Positions 1-11,322 of a DNA stretch of 64,000 nucleotides are shown in pieces; the first letter of the stretch is position 1, and each line of letters begins with the position of its first letter. The notes under the pieces were generated by a model. It worked only from the letters and a program-made list of their open reading frames with translations, ran no database searches and was not told the DNA's origin. Source of the stretch: Amblyomma americanum (taxonomy: Eukaryota > Arthropoda > Arachnida > Ixodida > Ixodidae); NCBI RefSeq assembly GCF_052857255.1, contig NC_135500.1, positions 162,179,689 to 162,243,688 of the forward strand. The letters run 5' to 3'. Made by a program: the position numbers and the translations under genes.

Positions 1-504
1 AAGACGTGCCTAGAGGCCACACAAGAGAGTGCAGCGCCATACAGAAATGTCAGAAAAAGCACGCAGAAGGGACCTCTACACGGCGCGACATTCAATTACG
101 TGACTGCATTTTATGATCGCTTCAGGAGAGTCCTTTTTGAACCCTTCACAGCTCAGACCATGAAAAAAATGCATGAATTCTTTTACCCACCGCACGCCAC
201 CATCTTCTGGGTGGTTTTTCTTTCTGTTTGAAGTCCGCCTTTTTTGTGCACTGTGCTAGGAAGCCTCGTTTTCGACATCGTAAAGAAGCAGAGCCTTGAT
301 AGCGGTACCGAACATCCCAGCCTAACATGTTACTGTTTTTCCATGGAAGCCTTTAGTGAAGGTTTTTTATAGCGAAAGCTACACTAGGCTAGTCAGTGGC
401 GCTTTTCGGGTAAGCATACCTAGTTACTTCTGCGCATGCGCCACTAGTTGAACCGACCCACATAACAGGGTTCCGCCGCTGGACCACGCCTTTCCTCAAA
501 ATCA

Positions 505-632
505 AATTTTCAATTTCCTCTTTCTTTCTTTTTTTCTTTCCCTCCCTCCTTTATCCCTTCCTTTACGGCGCGATTCGGGTAGTCACCGAGATACGTGAGA
601 CAATTACTGTTCCATTTTCCTTCCTCAAGGAA
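505..632 (+). repeat. 3' tail fragment of a Ruka-type SINE
   Basis: The pyrimidine-rich stretch, followed by TTTACGGCGCGATTCGGG, a GATACGTGAGACA block and CCATTTTCCTTCCTC, matches the tail half of the full SINEs at 674-991 and 1055-1336. The tRNA head and central block are missing, so this is a 5'-truncated or eroded copy. It lies tail to tail with the minus-strand copy just downstream. Confidence 0.7.
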
Positions 633-662
633 CAAACAAAACAGGTGAGCCGCCGGCGTTCA

Positions 663-1002
663 TTGGTTTCGTTAATAATATTCTTAATAATTGGTTTTTG
701 GGGAAAGGAAATGGCGCAGTATCTGTCTCATATATCGTTGGACACCTGAACCGCGCCGTAAGGGAAGGGTAAGGGAGGGAGTGAAAGAAGAAAGGAAGGA
801 AGAGGTGCCGTAGTGGAGGGCTCCGGAATAATTTCGACCACCTGGGGATCTTTAACGTGCACTGACATCGCACAGCACACGGGCGCCTTAGCGTTTTTCC
901 TCCATAAAAACGCAGCCGCCGCGGTCGGGTTCGAACCCGGGAACTCCGGTTCAGTAGTCGAGCGCCCTAACCACTGAGCCACCGCGGCGGGTTGGTTTTG
1001 TT
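663..1002 (-). mobile_element. Ruka-type tRNA-derived SINE with TSD
   Basis: Read on the minus strand this is a complete short interspersed element. The tRNA-like head (about 905-991) has an A-box TGGCTCAGTGGTTAGGG and a B box GGTTCGAACCC. Then come an A-rich link with CGCTAAGGCGCC, the central block GTGCACGTTAAAGATCCCC, the CGGAGCCCTCCACTACGGCA motif, a pyrimidine-rich stretch and a tail ending in CCAATTATTAAG. Flanking copies TTGGTTTCGTT (663-673) and TTGGTTTTGTT (992-1002) agree at 10 of 11 positions and look like the TSD, so the element itself is about 674-991. The head implies RNA polymerase III transcription; mobilisation would need a partner LINE. It encodes no protein. Confidence 0.9.
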
Positions 1003-1054
1003 GGCGTTGACAACTTTGAAGAGGCCGTTTATTTTCACGAAAGGAAAGGCGCAG

Positions 1055-1336
1055 CCCGCCGGGGTTGCTCAGTGATCAGGGCGCTCGGCTACTGATTCGG
1101 AGTACCCGGGTCGAACCCGACTGCAGCGGCCGCGTTTCGATGGAGTCGAAACGCTAAGGCGCCTGTGTGCTGTGCGATGTCAGTGCATGTTAAAGATACC
1201 CAGGGGGTCTAAATTATTCCGGAGCCCTCCACTACAGCACTTCTTTCTTCCTATCTTATCTTTGTCCCTCCTTTATCGCTTCCCTTACGGCCCTATTCAG
1301 GTGTCCGCCGATACGTGAGACAAACTGCGGCAGTAC
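1055..1336 (+). mobile_element. Ruka-type SINE, diverged
   Basis: Plus-strand copy with head CCCGCCGGGGTTGCTCAG, B box GGTCGAACCCGAC (weakened), link CGCTAAGGCGCC, central block ATGTCAGTGCATGTTAAAG and tail TTCCCTTACGGCCCTATTCAGG. It diverges from the 674-991 copy at scattered CpG sites, as expected of an older insertion, and loses tail similarity after about 1336. With its neighbour it forms a head-to-head inverted pair about 60 bp apart. Confidence 0.87.
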
Positions 1337-2434
1337 TGGGTCAGTGGACACCTCAATCTCACTTTCATGTGTGTGGCGTTGGTGTCCAATTGCAAAAACA
1401 TGCTTTGATTTCGTTCCGCACATTGGACCGGCAGCGCGCCTACCCTGCCACCCTGGTAGGTGGCAGTTGTTGACCGGGAGAGGTGGGTGACCAAAAGAGC
1501 GCTGAGGCCTATTACTGCAGTTCCGCGTCAAAATGTTGTCAATGCCAATGCATGCAGCCAATATCTCTCACACCAGCGCCACGTAAAGCACGAATGAGGC
1601 ATCCACTATTCCAAGGAGCCAATTCGCGCCCTTCTTTTCTTCAAAATCATCGCCGTCTAGAAAGTTGTCAACGCCAACGCCAATGAACACCGACAGATAT
1701 CGCTTTTTATATCGTGGATTAGCTGAGTTATTCCACATTCATTTTTTTTAATAATAATTTTAATCAAAAACCACAAACAACAAAAGAGAGTGTTTCATGG
1801 GAGGTGGGGAAGTTGTGCATACAAAAGCGATTAAAAAAAAACTCATGCATAGAGGACTGCCTTCAATATTAACTTTACGTTTTTCGCTACACAGTTAACT
1901 CCCAACACTCATAATTCAAATATTAGCGGTAGACCAGACAAAGTCTTCTTTAACTGCTTAGCCAGATTCAGTGTCATAATGCTAATCTTCATGCAGAGGA
2001 TCATTTATACGGTATAACCAACTCGTTGCATATGGAACCAGGCCTTCGTTAAAACCTCCTTTGCACTGTCACAAAATAATTCTAAATTCAAAAATAGGAT
2101 GGTAACACGCTTGCTAACTGACTCAAATGATACGCTTGTATCCGTTCTAGTTGACGACAATCTTAGGTACTGCGTTTTCAGCAGTGGCAGCAACCTACCG
2201 AAATATTTTCGTTATTAGTCTTGGCTGAAAAGGCTCAGTTAGGCTACCAAACTTCCGGATATTCTTCGACCGCATCACACAATTAAGAGCTATTCTGTAG
2301 TAGATATACCCGTGTAATTAACCGCATAATAACTACGGTGTAAAAAAAGCACAACTTTCTAACACTAGAATGAATTAGAAGATTTAAGATTGTTTTTTGA
2401 ACAAAGAAAATGCCACAGTATCTGTCTCACATAA
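1337..2434. other. Unassigned AT-leaning DNA
   Basis: No coding signal was recognised. The minus-strand sequence around 1415-1470 contains a short motif (TGCCACCTACCAGGGTGGCAG) that resembles one at 35376-35410 on the plus strand; see findings. The rest shows only short ORFs with no recognisable domain and A/T runs near 1740-1840. Confidence 0.5.
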
Positions 2435-2625
2435 CGTAGTAGTAGTAGTGGTGGTTTAATAAAATAATAAAAAGTAAGGATAAGATTTTTGCTAGCCCTG
2501 GAATCTGTCATCGATGCTGGAGCACCTGAGCTGGGGCAGCGGAAATAAAGGATAGCAGGAAAAATGGAGAAATGAAATGAAAGAGGTGAGGGGACAGGAA
2601 GAGAGGATAGGGGGAGAGGTAATAT
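2435..2625 (+). repeat. Possible interspersed repeat, purine-rich
   Basis: A (GTA)n start (TAGTAGTAGTAG) leads into TTTGCTAGCCCTGGAATCTG, then TGGAGCACCTGAGCTGGGGC and a purine-rich end (GAGGTGAGGGGACAGGAAG). I recall similar blocks as common in tick sequences, but no second copy occurs in this window, so the call rests on memory and on its abrupt change of composition. Confidence 0.35.
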
Positions 2626-3984
2626 ACACAGACTATTTACACAATAAGAAATGTGAACAGGTTGCGCGTGTGATTAGTTCATTTTTTTCTTTATTGCCTG
2701 GCTTTGACACAGAAAATTGCACATAACAAACAATCAACAAAAGACAAACGCTATGTGGCTTAGCTCGGCTATGCCAGGGTATACGTAGCGAGAAATACGA
2801 TTCCCTGGCTGAACTTGCTGTGGTCACTGTATGTTTAGCAATGAGAGCCATTGGGTATACACAACTTTTATTCATTTTGCTTGACAGAGACGAAGACTGC
2901 CCGATGATCTGTGAAGCAGATGCAGTGGTCTCGATTTTGTCTATACATTACTCTGAATTGGTAGAGTCTCGTTGGTATACAAGGTCTATAGTAGCTCTTC
3001 ATTGTGTAGACTGGACGTGAGGGTCCGAACCTAAATTAGTCAAACTTTTCTTTCATGCACTGACTAAGAGAGTCCTGTTTCCTGTTGAAATCACTCAAAG
3101 TCACACAAAACTGTGAAATCGTGCTGTACGCTGCAGGTGAGGTTGTATTTGAGGCAGAGACTGCCATGGGGTTAGAAAGCGGCCGTAAAGGCTCATGATA
3201 TAATCACAATTTCACTTTTCTCACCGCACTAAAGGCAGGCGAGACTAGCTGCTCTGATGTAGCAACACTTAGGGAATGAAGCAAAGCACGTCGAAAACAG
3301 TATCATCGGCGCCTTCTGTAAGAACGACAAGACGATTTGTCATTCATGGAGCGTCTCGTGTAAATGCCAAAAGAAATGCAAATGCTAACCCCCCTTTCGT
3401 TCTGGCTTTTGCTTTTTTTTTCAGTGTAGTTCCTGGGCTGCAATTGTAGCTGCTTTCGGAAGCTCATTTGCGCAGGTGTACTTTTGTGTGGCTATTATTA
3501 GCCGTTCAATTACCACTTGCAGCGAACGTTCTCCTCAATCAGCAAGGCGTCAGAAGTGAATGAAAATGCTCCGCATCGCGCTTTGCAAAGTTGGGTATGA
3601 ATTAATGAGTACATTCTAAAATACGACGCTAATTAATACGATGTCTTCGCGATTGTTTGAAACACATGAATAACACTTTTTTGGTTCCCTTGTATGGAAG
3701 TAGTAAGATGAAATTTGCCCCTTGTAATGTTGAAGCGAGTTCTTCTGCAGCATCCATATCTGATGCTCATGCACAATAAAGGTCACACATACCGAAGCTA
3801 CAGAAGTTTTATTATTGGCAACTGTAATTGCCCTCTCAGCGTTGTAATTATTGAGAACTGCAGCCGACAGGCTCTTGGAACGAAAAAACGCGATACTATA
3901 TGCTGAATGTTTGGAAGTGTATATCTGGCTCGTAACGTTCTTTGCCTAAGTGATCTTTACGAAGCCGCCAATTCTTCTTTCGAC
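2626..3984. other. Unassigned DNA
   Basis: Only short ORFs are present, none with a recognisable domain or convincing splice context. No TIRs, tandem arrays or SINE blocks were seen. Confidence 0.5.
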
Positions 3985-4100
3985 AGAGAGAGCAAGATAA
4001 ACGGAAAGGCAGGAAGGTTAACAAGGCGGAGCTCAGTATGCTACCCTACACGTGGGAAGGAGAGCGGAGTGAGGGATAGAAAGGGGAGCGGCATGAACGC
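3985..4100 (+). repeat. Possible interspersed repeat fragment
   Basis: The block GGAAAGGCAGGAAGGTTAAC, followed by GCTACCCTACACGTGGGAAG and a G/A-rich end, resembles a repeat I recall from tick genomic and transcript data. It lies inside a 160-codon open frame (3907-4389), which I therefore do not call a gene. No second copy is visible here. Confidence 0.35.
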
Positions 4101-5394
4101 GGAAGCTCATGCCGCTGTTCAGGCAAGTGGAAATGGAAGATCATGCGCATTGGCTGAGGCAAGTGGCGTGGAAAAACACTGCAGGCCCGCCTGCAAAATG
4201 TTCGCTCCTCTAGTTAAGCAGTGCGCTATGACTATGCGATCAACAAGGAAAACATCATTGAATGTTGACCATGCCCCTGTTTACAAAATAACCGGCACAG
4301 CATATCAGGTGTGTTCCTGGGTGGCTTTTTCAGTATTCCTAAGCACTTCGAAAATCTTCGTGTCCTCTATACCGAGATCTTCACTGTGAGGTGTATTTCG
4401 CATCTCTTATGTGTATCTTTGGTCTTGGCGACGCTCCTCGTGTAACAGCTATAATGATTTGCCCGCGAAGTACATACGCTACATTGAGCTACATAGTAGG
4501 CAGAAAGTAAGTACATTTGAACTGCTTGTTTAGATTAGTTCAGCAATAAAGATAACTTCACCCATCCAGCCAAACACATCCTGGCTCCTAAAACAACATT
4601 GCAGATATGTTACGTTGTACACTATGTGCGAATTCCGAAATGTTTATATTCAAGTACTTTTCAAGAAGATACAGATTTCAGAGCTAGCAATAAAGGAGTG
4701 TAACTGTCATATTTCCCCTTTCGTAATCATTAACATTTCGTCTGTCACTCTCATTGGAGCATACTGTTGTTCCTGTCTGCCACAAAGACTCTCAGTCTGC
4801 GTTGATTTTCTATGAGAGAAAATTTTCTCGCAAACCATGATTTTCTAATCGCAACTGCCTTAGTTTGGCGGTCGTACATGTAATGAGAGAGCGGGTAGAA
4901 AAAGCAAACACATTACTATCAGCATTTCGTATTCTACGAGGAAGGAAGCTTCTGGAAGTCCACCTCATTAGTTTTAGCTAATGAACGCCGCTGCAAAGAA
5001 ACAGCGATAACAAGCAGTCTCAGTCGTCTGCCTGTTCTGCTGCCTTATACACGCCAACACAGAGCGAGATGGCCCGCTGATGCAAACTGCCTCGTGTAGC
5101 CCCTGGATGCTCCTTGTAATCTTACTGTACTAGCCTTTTGTTGCGCAATAGTTTTTTGCGTGAGATTGAGATAGTCTTCAGCACAAGTACGCGCAGCACG
5201 GTAACCTGAATTGCACTAGGTCTTCCTAGGTACCGCATAATGAGCGTCTGCGCGACGGCAGCGCCATCCAAGCACTTGCCAGAACCATTAGTGCTCGAGA
5301 TGCGGCGGCCACAGCCACGCCCACTGTAGTTGTTGTCTTTCTTTGCATTTATTTAGTCTGCAAGTGATAAGCATCCACGCACCGCTGTTTTCAC
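4101..5394. other. Unassigned DNA
   Basis: No recognisable genes or repeats. The downstream edge touches the candidate minus-strand exon at 5395-5533. If that exon is real, this stretch would include the following intron. Confidence 0.45.
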
Positions 5395-5533
5395 CTGGAT
5401 AACCAAACTCTGCATGCTGTACAATCACAGTAACGGCAACGCACTGTGCTCCAGCGAACATGAGCACGAAAGCCAAGATAACCAAATCGAAACTAAGGAG
5501 ACTATAGTCGTGGTTTCCCTTTTCACTGCGCAT
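5395..5533 (-). CDS. Candidate first coding exon with signal peptide
   Basis: On the minus strand an ATG at 5533 opens 46 codons plus one base, ending at CCAG|GTGAAA, a good 5' splice donor (5395/5394). The peptide starts MRSEKGNHDY and has a hydrophobic core at residues 17-29 (LVILAFVLMFAGA) followed by QCVA, the layout of a secretory signal or a type II anchor. The tail includes HAEFGYPG. I do not recognise a family. The 16-residue n-region is long for a signal peptide. No matching 3' exon was found downstream on the minus strand, and chance ORFs of this length are common. Its role, if real, would be the first exon of a secreted or membrane protein. Confidence 0.22.
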
Positions 5534-5687
5534 AAATTTTCTGAAACCTACAGCAACCACAGCAATAACCCAATATGGCTGGAGAGAACAATCCCGAAGA
5601 CCTATCAAACGAAAAGTTATAACACAACTGGCAGTTTTAGCAGCTGACTTATTGATACAGTCGTTAGATCAATAAATTAATGTGTCT

Positions 5688-6004
5688 ATAAATATAATAA
5701 TTGGTTTTTGTGGAAAGGAAATGGTGCAGTATCTGTCTCATATATCGTTGGACACCTGAACCACGCCGTAATGGAAGGGATGAAGGAGGGAGTGAAAGAA
5801 CAACGGACGAAAGAGGTGCCCGTAGTGGAGCACCCCGGAATAATTTCGACCACCTGCGGATCTTTAACGTGCACTGACATCGCACAGCACACGGGTGCCT
5901 TAGCGTTTTGCCTCCATAAAAATGCAGCCGCCGCGGTCGGGTTCGCACCCGGGTACTCCGGATCTGTAGCCAAGCGCTCTAACCACTGAGCCACCGCGGC
6001 GGGT
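5688..6004 (-). mobile_element. Ruka-type SINE, full length
   Basis: Minus-strand copy with all blocks: the tail begins at AATAATTGGTTTTTGTGG, the central block is intact, and the head ends at CCACCGCGGCGGG (6004). The B box is mutated (GGGTGCGAACCC sense), so RNA polymerase III promoter function is probably weakened. No exact TSD was seen; TGTCT occurs on both sides but is too short to count. Confidence 0.9.
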
Positions 6005-6142
6005 TGAAGTGTCTCCATGACCTGTATTTTTCGAATGCAAGGTATTGCAGCCATTCATATGGTTAAAATTTTCTAATCATACGCTGCCGCAAGTGCACAT
6101 GCTACCTTGTTTAGAGACAAATGTGTGTCTTGCCTTTCATAG

Positions 6143-6198
6143 CCTTTTAAGAGCGTTAGCTCTTACAAAGTTTCTCGATTTCTTGGGGTCTGCTACCA
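6143..6198 (+). repeat. Hairpin-bearing motif shared with 25.1 kb
   Basis: CCTTTTAAGAGCGTTAGCTC begins a roughly 55-bp block that recurs at 25085-25142. It contains a 6-bp stem, 4-base loop hairpin (AAGAGC GTTA GCTCTT, 6149-6164) and the end block TTTCTTGGGGTCTGCTAC. Here it is followed directly by the SINE tail. Identity unknown; it may be the end of a larger repeat. Confidence 0.55.
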
Positions 6199-6496
6199 CC
6201 TCCCTTCGGAAAAAAATGAAAATTATTTTTGGGGGGAAAAAGAAATGACGAAATATCTGTTTCACATATCGACGAATAACTGAACCGCGCTGTAAGAGAA
6301 GGATTAAAGGTGGCACTAAGAGAAGAAGGGAAGAAAGAGGTGCCGTAGTAGAGGACTCTGGAATAATTTCGACCACCTGGGGATCTTTAACGTGCACTGA
6401 CATCGCACAGCACGCAGGCGCCTTAGCGTTCGGGTTCGAACCCGGGTACTGCGGTTCAGTAGCCGAGCGCCCTAACCACTGAGCCACAGCGGCGGG
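6199..6496 (-). mobile_element. Ruka-type SINE with internal deletion
   Basis: Minus-strand copy with a diverged, A/G-rich tail and a normal central block. The link between head and centre is shortened: the sequence passes from CCTTAGCGTT (to 6430) straight to CGGGTTCGAACC, missing about 30 bp present in the other copies (the stretch with CCTCCATAAAAACGCAG). The B box GGTTCGAACCC is intact. The head ends near 6496. Confidence 0.87.
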
Positions 6497-6539
6497 TAAC
6501 TGCCTTCGGCGTGAAATTACAATTCTAATTCTGAGGAAT

Positions 6540-6890
6540 TCAAGATGGCGGCCCCACAGTATTTCGATACAGCAACCCAATTGGTGATTCATTGGTGGTG
6601 TCTTTAGTATATCGAATTGCTGATTGATTGGTCACGTCACTGACATATCCAATTGGTGATTGATATGTGACGTTACTTATAAATGCAAGGTGTCGGCCAG
6701 TAATGGTAAATTATTGATGACGTCGTTAATTATTCTAAGATAGCGGCCAACATAGGCCGCCACGTGACTGACCTCATGATCAATGATGGCGGCTAAAATC
6801 GGGAACCAATGATGGCGTCAAAATCCAATGTGGCGGACAGAATGAAACCATGTGATTATGACGTCACCTCACATTAATCTCGTTCATATC
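6540..6890. repeat. Degenerate tandem region with CRE-like sites
   Basis: The block alternates three short themes: CCAATTGGTGATTGATA-like units (6577-6666), GATGGCGGC/GATGGCGTC units with AAAATC (6541, 6785-6835), and TGACGTCA/TGACGTCG sites (about 6717 and 6858) plus CACGTCACTGAC and CACGTGACTGAC. The units recur at irregular spacing, so it reads as an old scrambled satellite rather than an array. The TGACGTCA motifs resemble CREB/ATF sites, but nothing ties them to a promoter. Confidence 0.45.
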
Positions 6891-7043
6891 AATTCTAGTA
6901 AACCAAACAGCTAACGCTCGTTATTGAATGTCTTCCAGACGATGGCTGCATGTTTTGTTTTTTTTTGGATTGCATGAAAGTGCAATCACGAGTTTTTCCT
7001 GCTATCCAAAGACAAAAAAAAAACTTTTTTACGTGCGTTAGAA

Positions 7044-7340
7044 AGCAGGTGGTGGTGCAAAAAACATTTATTTATGCTTTTTACAAAACAGGTATTGCTT
7101 AGCCCTCACAATAGCTAAGAGGAATCCCTAGTCCGGGACCCCTGTGGCCTCCGCGGCGGCCCGGGCTCTTGTCACCGGGGCTCGTTGGTCCTGGAGAGTT
7201 GAGCAGCCGAGCAGGGCAGCCTCCCAGTCCTCTCGGGTGGAATAAGAGTGGGGTGAGAAAGCAGCGCCTGCATTTTGCAAGCATTCCTTGCATAATGCTG
7301 ATGACCTCACCGTCCCTAACAATTCTCCTTGCGTTCGAGA
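7044..7340 (-). mobile_element. 3' end of an I-like LINE
   Basis: A minus-strand reading frame (7322-7128) ends in REDWEAALLGCSTLQDQ followed by RARAAAEATG and a stop. This matches, from my recall, the C-terminal tail that follows the Cys/His segment in tick I-group LINE ORF2 proteins. Downstream on that strand lies a short 3' UTR and then AATAAATGTTTTTTGCACCA, a terminal motif typical of such copies. Everything upstream (RT, RNase H) is absent, so the copy is strongly 5'-truncated. A second, overlapping minus frame covers the same DNA, consistent with a frameshift. Confidence 0.6.
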
Positions 7341-10300
7341 AGATCACTACTCACATTAGCATCCATATACCTGGAGAATATTCTGGAATTTTTGCCCAAC
7401 CAAACTTTTAGGATGGCATCATTAGTTTCAAAATGTATTACCTATCGGGCTTTGTGCTTGTTTATTTAATTCGTATATGCGAGCAAAGCTGTACAGTGCA
7501 CTCTTTTGAGACATTACAATTTTGCTATACTGTCGTTTTATTCTCTTTTTAATAGAACCGCATTGTACTTCCTATTGCCAACCTATGCTACCACGGTTCT
7601 TCGCAACAATTATGCTACTGTAGTGGATAGCAAATAGGTTCCCTAAATTTCTGCAAAACTATCTAAATTTTTATTCATCGTGCTCAAACCATCTGCTTTG
7701 TTTGTCATGAGAGATGAGCTGAAATGAGATTTACTTGAAGTGATTGCAGCTGCGCGGAACTGGTACTATATTATTCCAGATTAACTTATGTGCTTGTTCG
7801 TAAGCCTTACGATTGTTGTAAACATTTTCTCTCAATTTTCTACATGGCGGTGCATGGAATACTCAAATACAAACAGATGGCAAGCATTTTTGTTTCCATC
7901 TCTCATTGGAAATTTAGGAGACAAGTTGGTGTTATTCCGTTTGAGAGGGCCAGCGTGAACGTTGTGACAAGGAAGACACATGACAAATCGTTGCATGTTA
8001 GCGAACAAAGAGCTGGCGCGCGCGCGAGAAAAAAAAGCATGTTATTCAGTGTTTTGTATGCGCTGGAGAAACACTTCGCATGCGCAGCAATAACAAGTAA
8101 CGGGTGCACAGAAAGCAACGCTGGCCGGCTGTTTGTCGGCGAGCGATGGATAGCATAGCATGACGGGCGATTCGTCTCAGACTAGCGGCCCTCCAGTACG
8201 GCGTATTTGCGTGCGAATATAGAGCGCGTGTTGCTGGAATGGCTGCCAACCACAATACACGCCGGAGGAACTAATCCCCCACTCTCAGGCTGCGGAACAT
8301 GCAAGAAACCGAGGGCTGCCCTCTGAAGATTACTGTATTAGACCGCTGTCCATAGAAAAGGTGCCTAAAAGCAGTGGGGCTCCAGGAAAGTAAACGACCA
8401 TTTGTCGCAGCTACCGAGATTTACGGCTCCGCGAGGGACACTTCACGGCAACAGAGGCGAATGCATTGCCCTCAGACAACGCGGAATAGCTTTCCTTGCG
8501 CCTGCAGCGCCTCCTGCGCTAACGTGGACACTTTGAGGATCAGAACCCGAGTGAAGTTCTGAGACGCGAACGTTTTTCCCGCTATTTGTACGGCTAGCAG
8601 GTGACGGAAATGTATTTTATTTTTTGTTACATTTTATTTAGAAACAAAATGTGCAATATAATAACAGGAACAAAAGAAGCAGTCGGTGCCATCACAGTAC
8701 GCTTTATTTCCACGCACTTATGTTTGACTGTTCTTATGGGTAGACGTGATTTCAGGCAGTCCTATTTGTTTCTCAAAACGGATCGCACCATTTCCACCCT
8801 TTAAAATTTGAATCCCGTTGAACAAACAATGCCCATGGTAATTCAATCTATCTGCAATCAATATACCATAGTGCAACACGAAAACTGCAAATTATTGCTT
8901 TGATTTTGATTTTTAATTTAGAGCACATGGAGCCTGCTCTAACAACAACTTCCCTTTTTGTCATAACTTATCCTCACAATGCAGACTGCAAACTGAGACA
9001 TGAAATGTTTTCTTTCAGCACACTGAGAAGAATTCTCGTTAGCTAGCATAAAGGCAATGGAAGGCTGGCGAATGTGTTTTATTTTCTTTTATCTTTTAGT
9101 AGACATTTCATGCGAAGCACTGTTACGGCTGGGGAAAGAAACAAATGCGTACTTGAAGTGCATGAGTGCCGCGAAAGGATATGCAAGCTCAAACACGAAT
9201 GGCTGCTCCCCAGCGGTATCTTTTATATACGCTCCCCAGCTCTGGGCTTAAAGCCAGCAATCCAGGCTCTTTTGAAAGTATAATGTAATCAAACCTTAGC
9301 TCAAGAAACCGCAGACTGGTCAAGTGAAGTGGGTCCACTGAAACCACAATGGATGCAATTACAAAAAGTTTCAGCCGAATGCATGCCAGCGCTGTGCTGG
9401 AAGAAAAGCAAAATTAAAAATATCGGCGCCCAAAAGATTCAGAATTAGGCAAAGAAGTAGTGTGAACAGAACTAAGCCAAAGCGAGAAACCTTCAGCCGT
9501 AATAATTTATGCCATGCAGTTCTGAATAACGTTCTCTCCTCGGGACAGAGCTTGGGTGTTGAATATATGCATGCCCCAGTGCACTGTACATCTGGACACA
9601 ATGGGAGCACATAGCTGCTTTTGAAAGCTTTCTTTCGTAGCAGGGACGATTTAACGCGGAGCTAGCGTATATACAACGTTTTTTTTTTATTTACAGCTGG
9701 TATTATTAGTGATTTAAAATTTTCTAGACAATGTCATCAAGCAATGTATTAATATTCAGAGCTCACAATATTCCTTTTGCCTGTGGACGACATATTTTAA
9801 TTTATACTTCAATAGCGTGTGCATAATGCATTTGAGCGTGCAGTATGCCGTATTAAGTGGCACCTTGCAATTCGATTTAACAGCATCTAATTATTCTATA
9901 CCTACAGACAGCTCTGACCCAAACTTAATTCAAAGAAGTATTTTATGGAATAAATATTCCTTCCTCTTTTTCATCTTCGGCAAGCTGCTCAAAGGGACAA
10001 TGATGAGAAGTAGAAGCTAGTCTCTATCATTATGGAACGACATTCTAATCCCATGTGGACCACTCACCCCAAAAAAGGGAGCTTCTATAATCTAGAAAAT
10101 AACAAAAAATAAAATACAAAGGCCGCCGATTTCGCAAGTGAAATTCGTGCGTCCACACAGAATTATCGGCGCGAATCCTCTATCCTACGTTATAGGAAGG
10201 GGTTAGACTTTTGGTTCTCGTTATAGAAGAATTGGCGCACTTTTATGCTAGTTGCTGCAGAATGTAGTTTTCTTTTTTTTCGGCGAATGCTATCTCCCAC

Positions 10301-10345
10301 GGGGGAATTAATGTTTGTAAGAATTTATCTTTGCCTTTTATTTAG
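7341..10345. other. Unassigned DNA
   Basis: Three kilobases with no recognised element. A GC-richer patch lies at about 7960-8560. The ORFs of 60-120 codons in this stretch have no domain I can name and no convincing splice structure. The last 15 bases (TTTGCCTTTTATTTAG) are the putative 3' splice acceptor of the exon that follows. Confidence 0.45.
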
Positions 10346-10457
10346 GAGGAGTGGATGTACCAATTACTGGAACTGCGGGAACAGGAATTACGGGAACACA
10401 AATTACGGGAACTAAATTATTCTATTCTCCAACAAAAAAGCAAGTGGGAATTTACAG
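10346..10457 (+). CDS. Candidate internal exon, charged helix
   Basis: A 112-bp stretch is bounded by a pyrimidine-rich acceptor TTTGCCTTTTATTTAG and a consensus donor ACAG|GTAAGA. From its first base it reads 37 codons plus one: EEWMYQLLELREQELREHKL, then RELNYSILQQ and a K/W-containing end, an amphipathic charged helix. Three 15-bp units (10373-10417) encode L-R-E at residues 10, 15 and 20. The leucine codon changes CTG to TTA between units without changing the residue, which favours this frame. A second frame (GGVDVPITGTAGTG...) is also open. I do not recognise the protein, and no partner exon was identified on either side. Confidence 0.35.
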
Positions 10458-11322
10458 GTAAGATCTGAGTTGTCATGTTATGTTTGTCTTGTTGCGGTAT
10501 CTTGAGTTAGATGGCGGGTGATCACGGGGTCAGCGTGTTAACGGCACAAGTGCAACTAGTGCTGCGCTTTGCGGTAGCCGGAACAAGACACCTTTCGTGA
10601 AGCTTATGCATGAGTTTCGTGCCAGTGTGCTTGACTTGAGCTGACATGCCGTGAAGAACTCCACCTAACCGAGCCACTGCCCTAAACGAGTGTTTAGAGT
10701 GAACGAACAGTGCTTCGTCACCAGACAAGGTCTTAAGATTCTGGAGTTTCAGACTAGCAAAGTATACCGAAGGAATTCCTTATAATGCACAATTGCACTA
10801 ATCCGATTTCATCTGCACCTCACCACGCTCCTAGCTCGTTTACGTTGCTAATTTGTTCCGGTAAATGTGTGAACTCCTACTGAATATCCAGCTCGATGTT
10901 GCGTGCTTGTTCAGAAGTAGTGATCTTTTTGCGTTGCAAAAGAATATCCCAATATTTTCTGAGTGATTTTATAGTTTTTTTAATAGAACCAAAACTACAA
11001 CCTCTGGCAACTGGAACCGAAGCTCACGTTTGGATGGGGGATGACAGCGCCGGGCTTCTCCTGTAACCTTCATGTGATTGTTTGACAGGCGCGTTGCACG
11101 AGAGTTAATACTTGGGCGCATTGGTGCATACTGAACATGTAATAGTTACGAAACCGGATACGAGCAACGAGAGACTGTACACAGTCACGCACGCATCAGA
11201 GCTGTGATGTCAGTGCCTTGCTCTGTCCTCGTGTTCGTCGCTTTTCTTTACAGCGATAGCTTTACTGGCCTATAGTCCAGCGAGTTTCGCCGTGCGTGAC
11301 AGTTTCACCTTGAAGTGAAGGA
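10458..11322. other. Unassigned DNA, possibly intron or spacer
   Basis: Nothing recognised. If the preceding exon is real, its intron starts here with GTAAGATCT. GC content rises towards the 11.3-kb CpG-rich block. Confidence 0.4.

Noticed and set aside
3907..4389. 160-codon plus-strand ORF
   Set aside because: It runs through a probable interspersed repeat (3985-4100), has no domain and no splice support.
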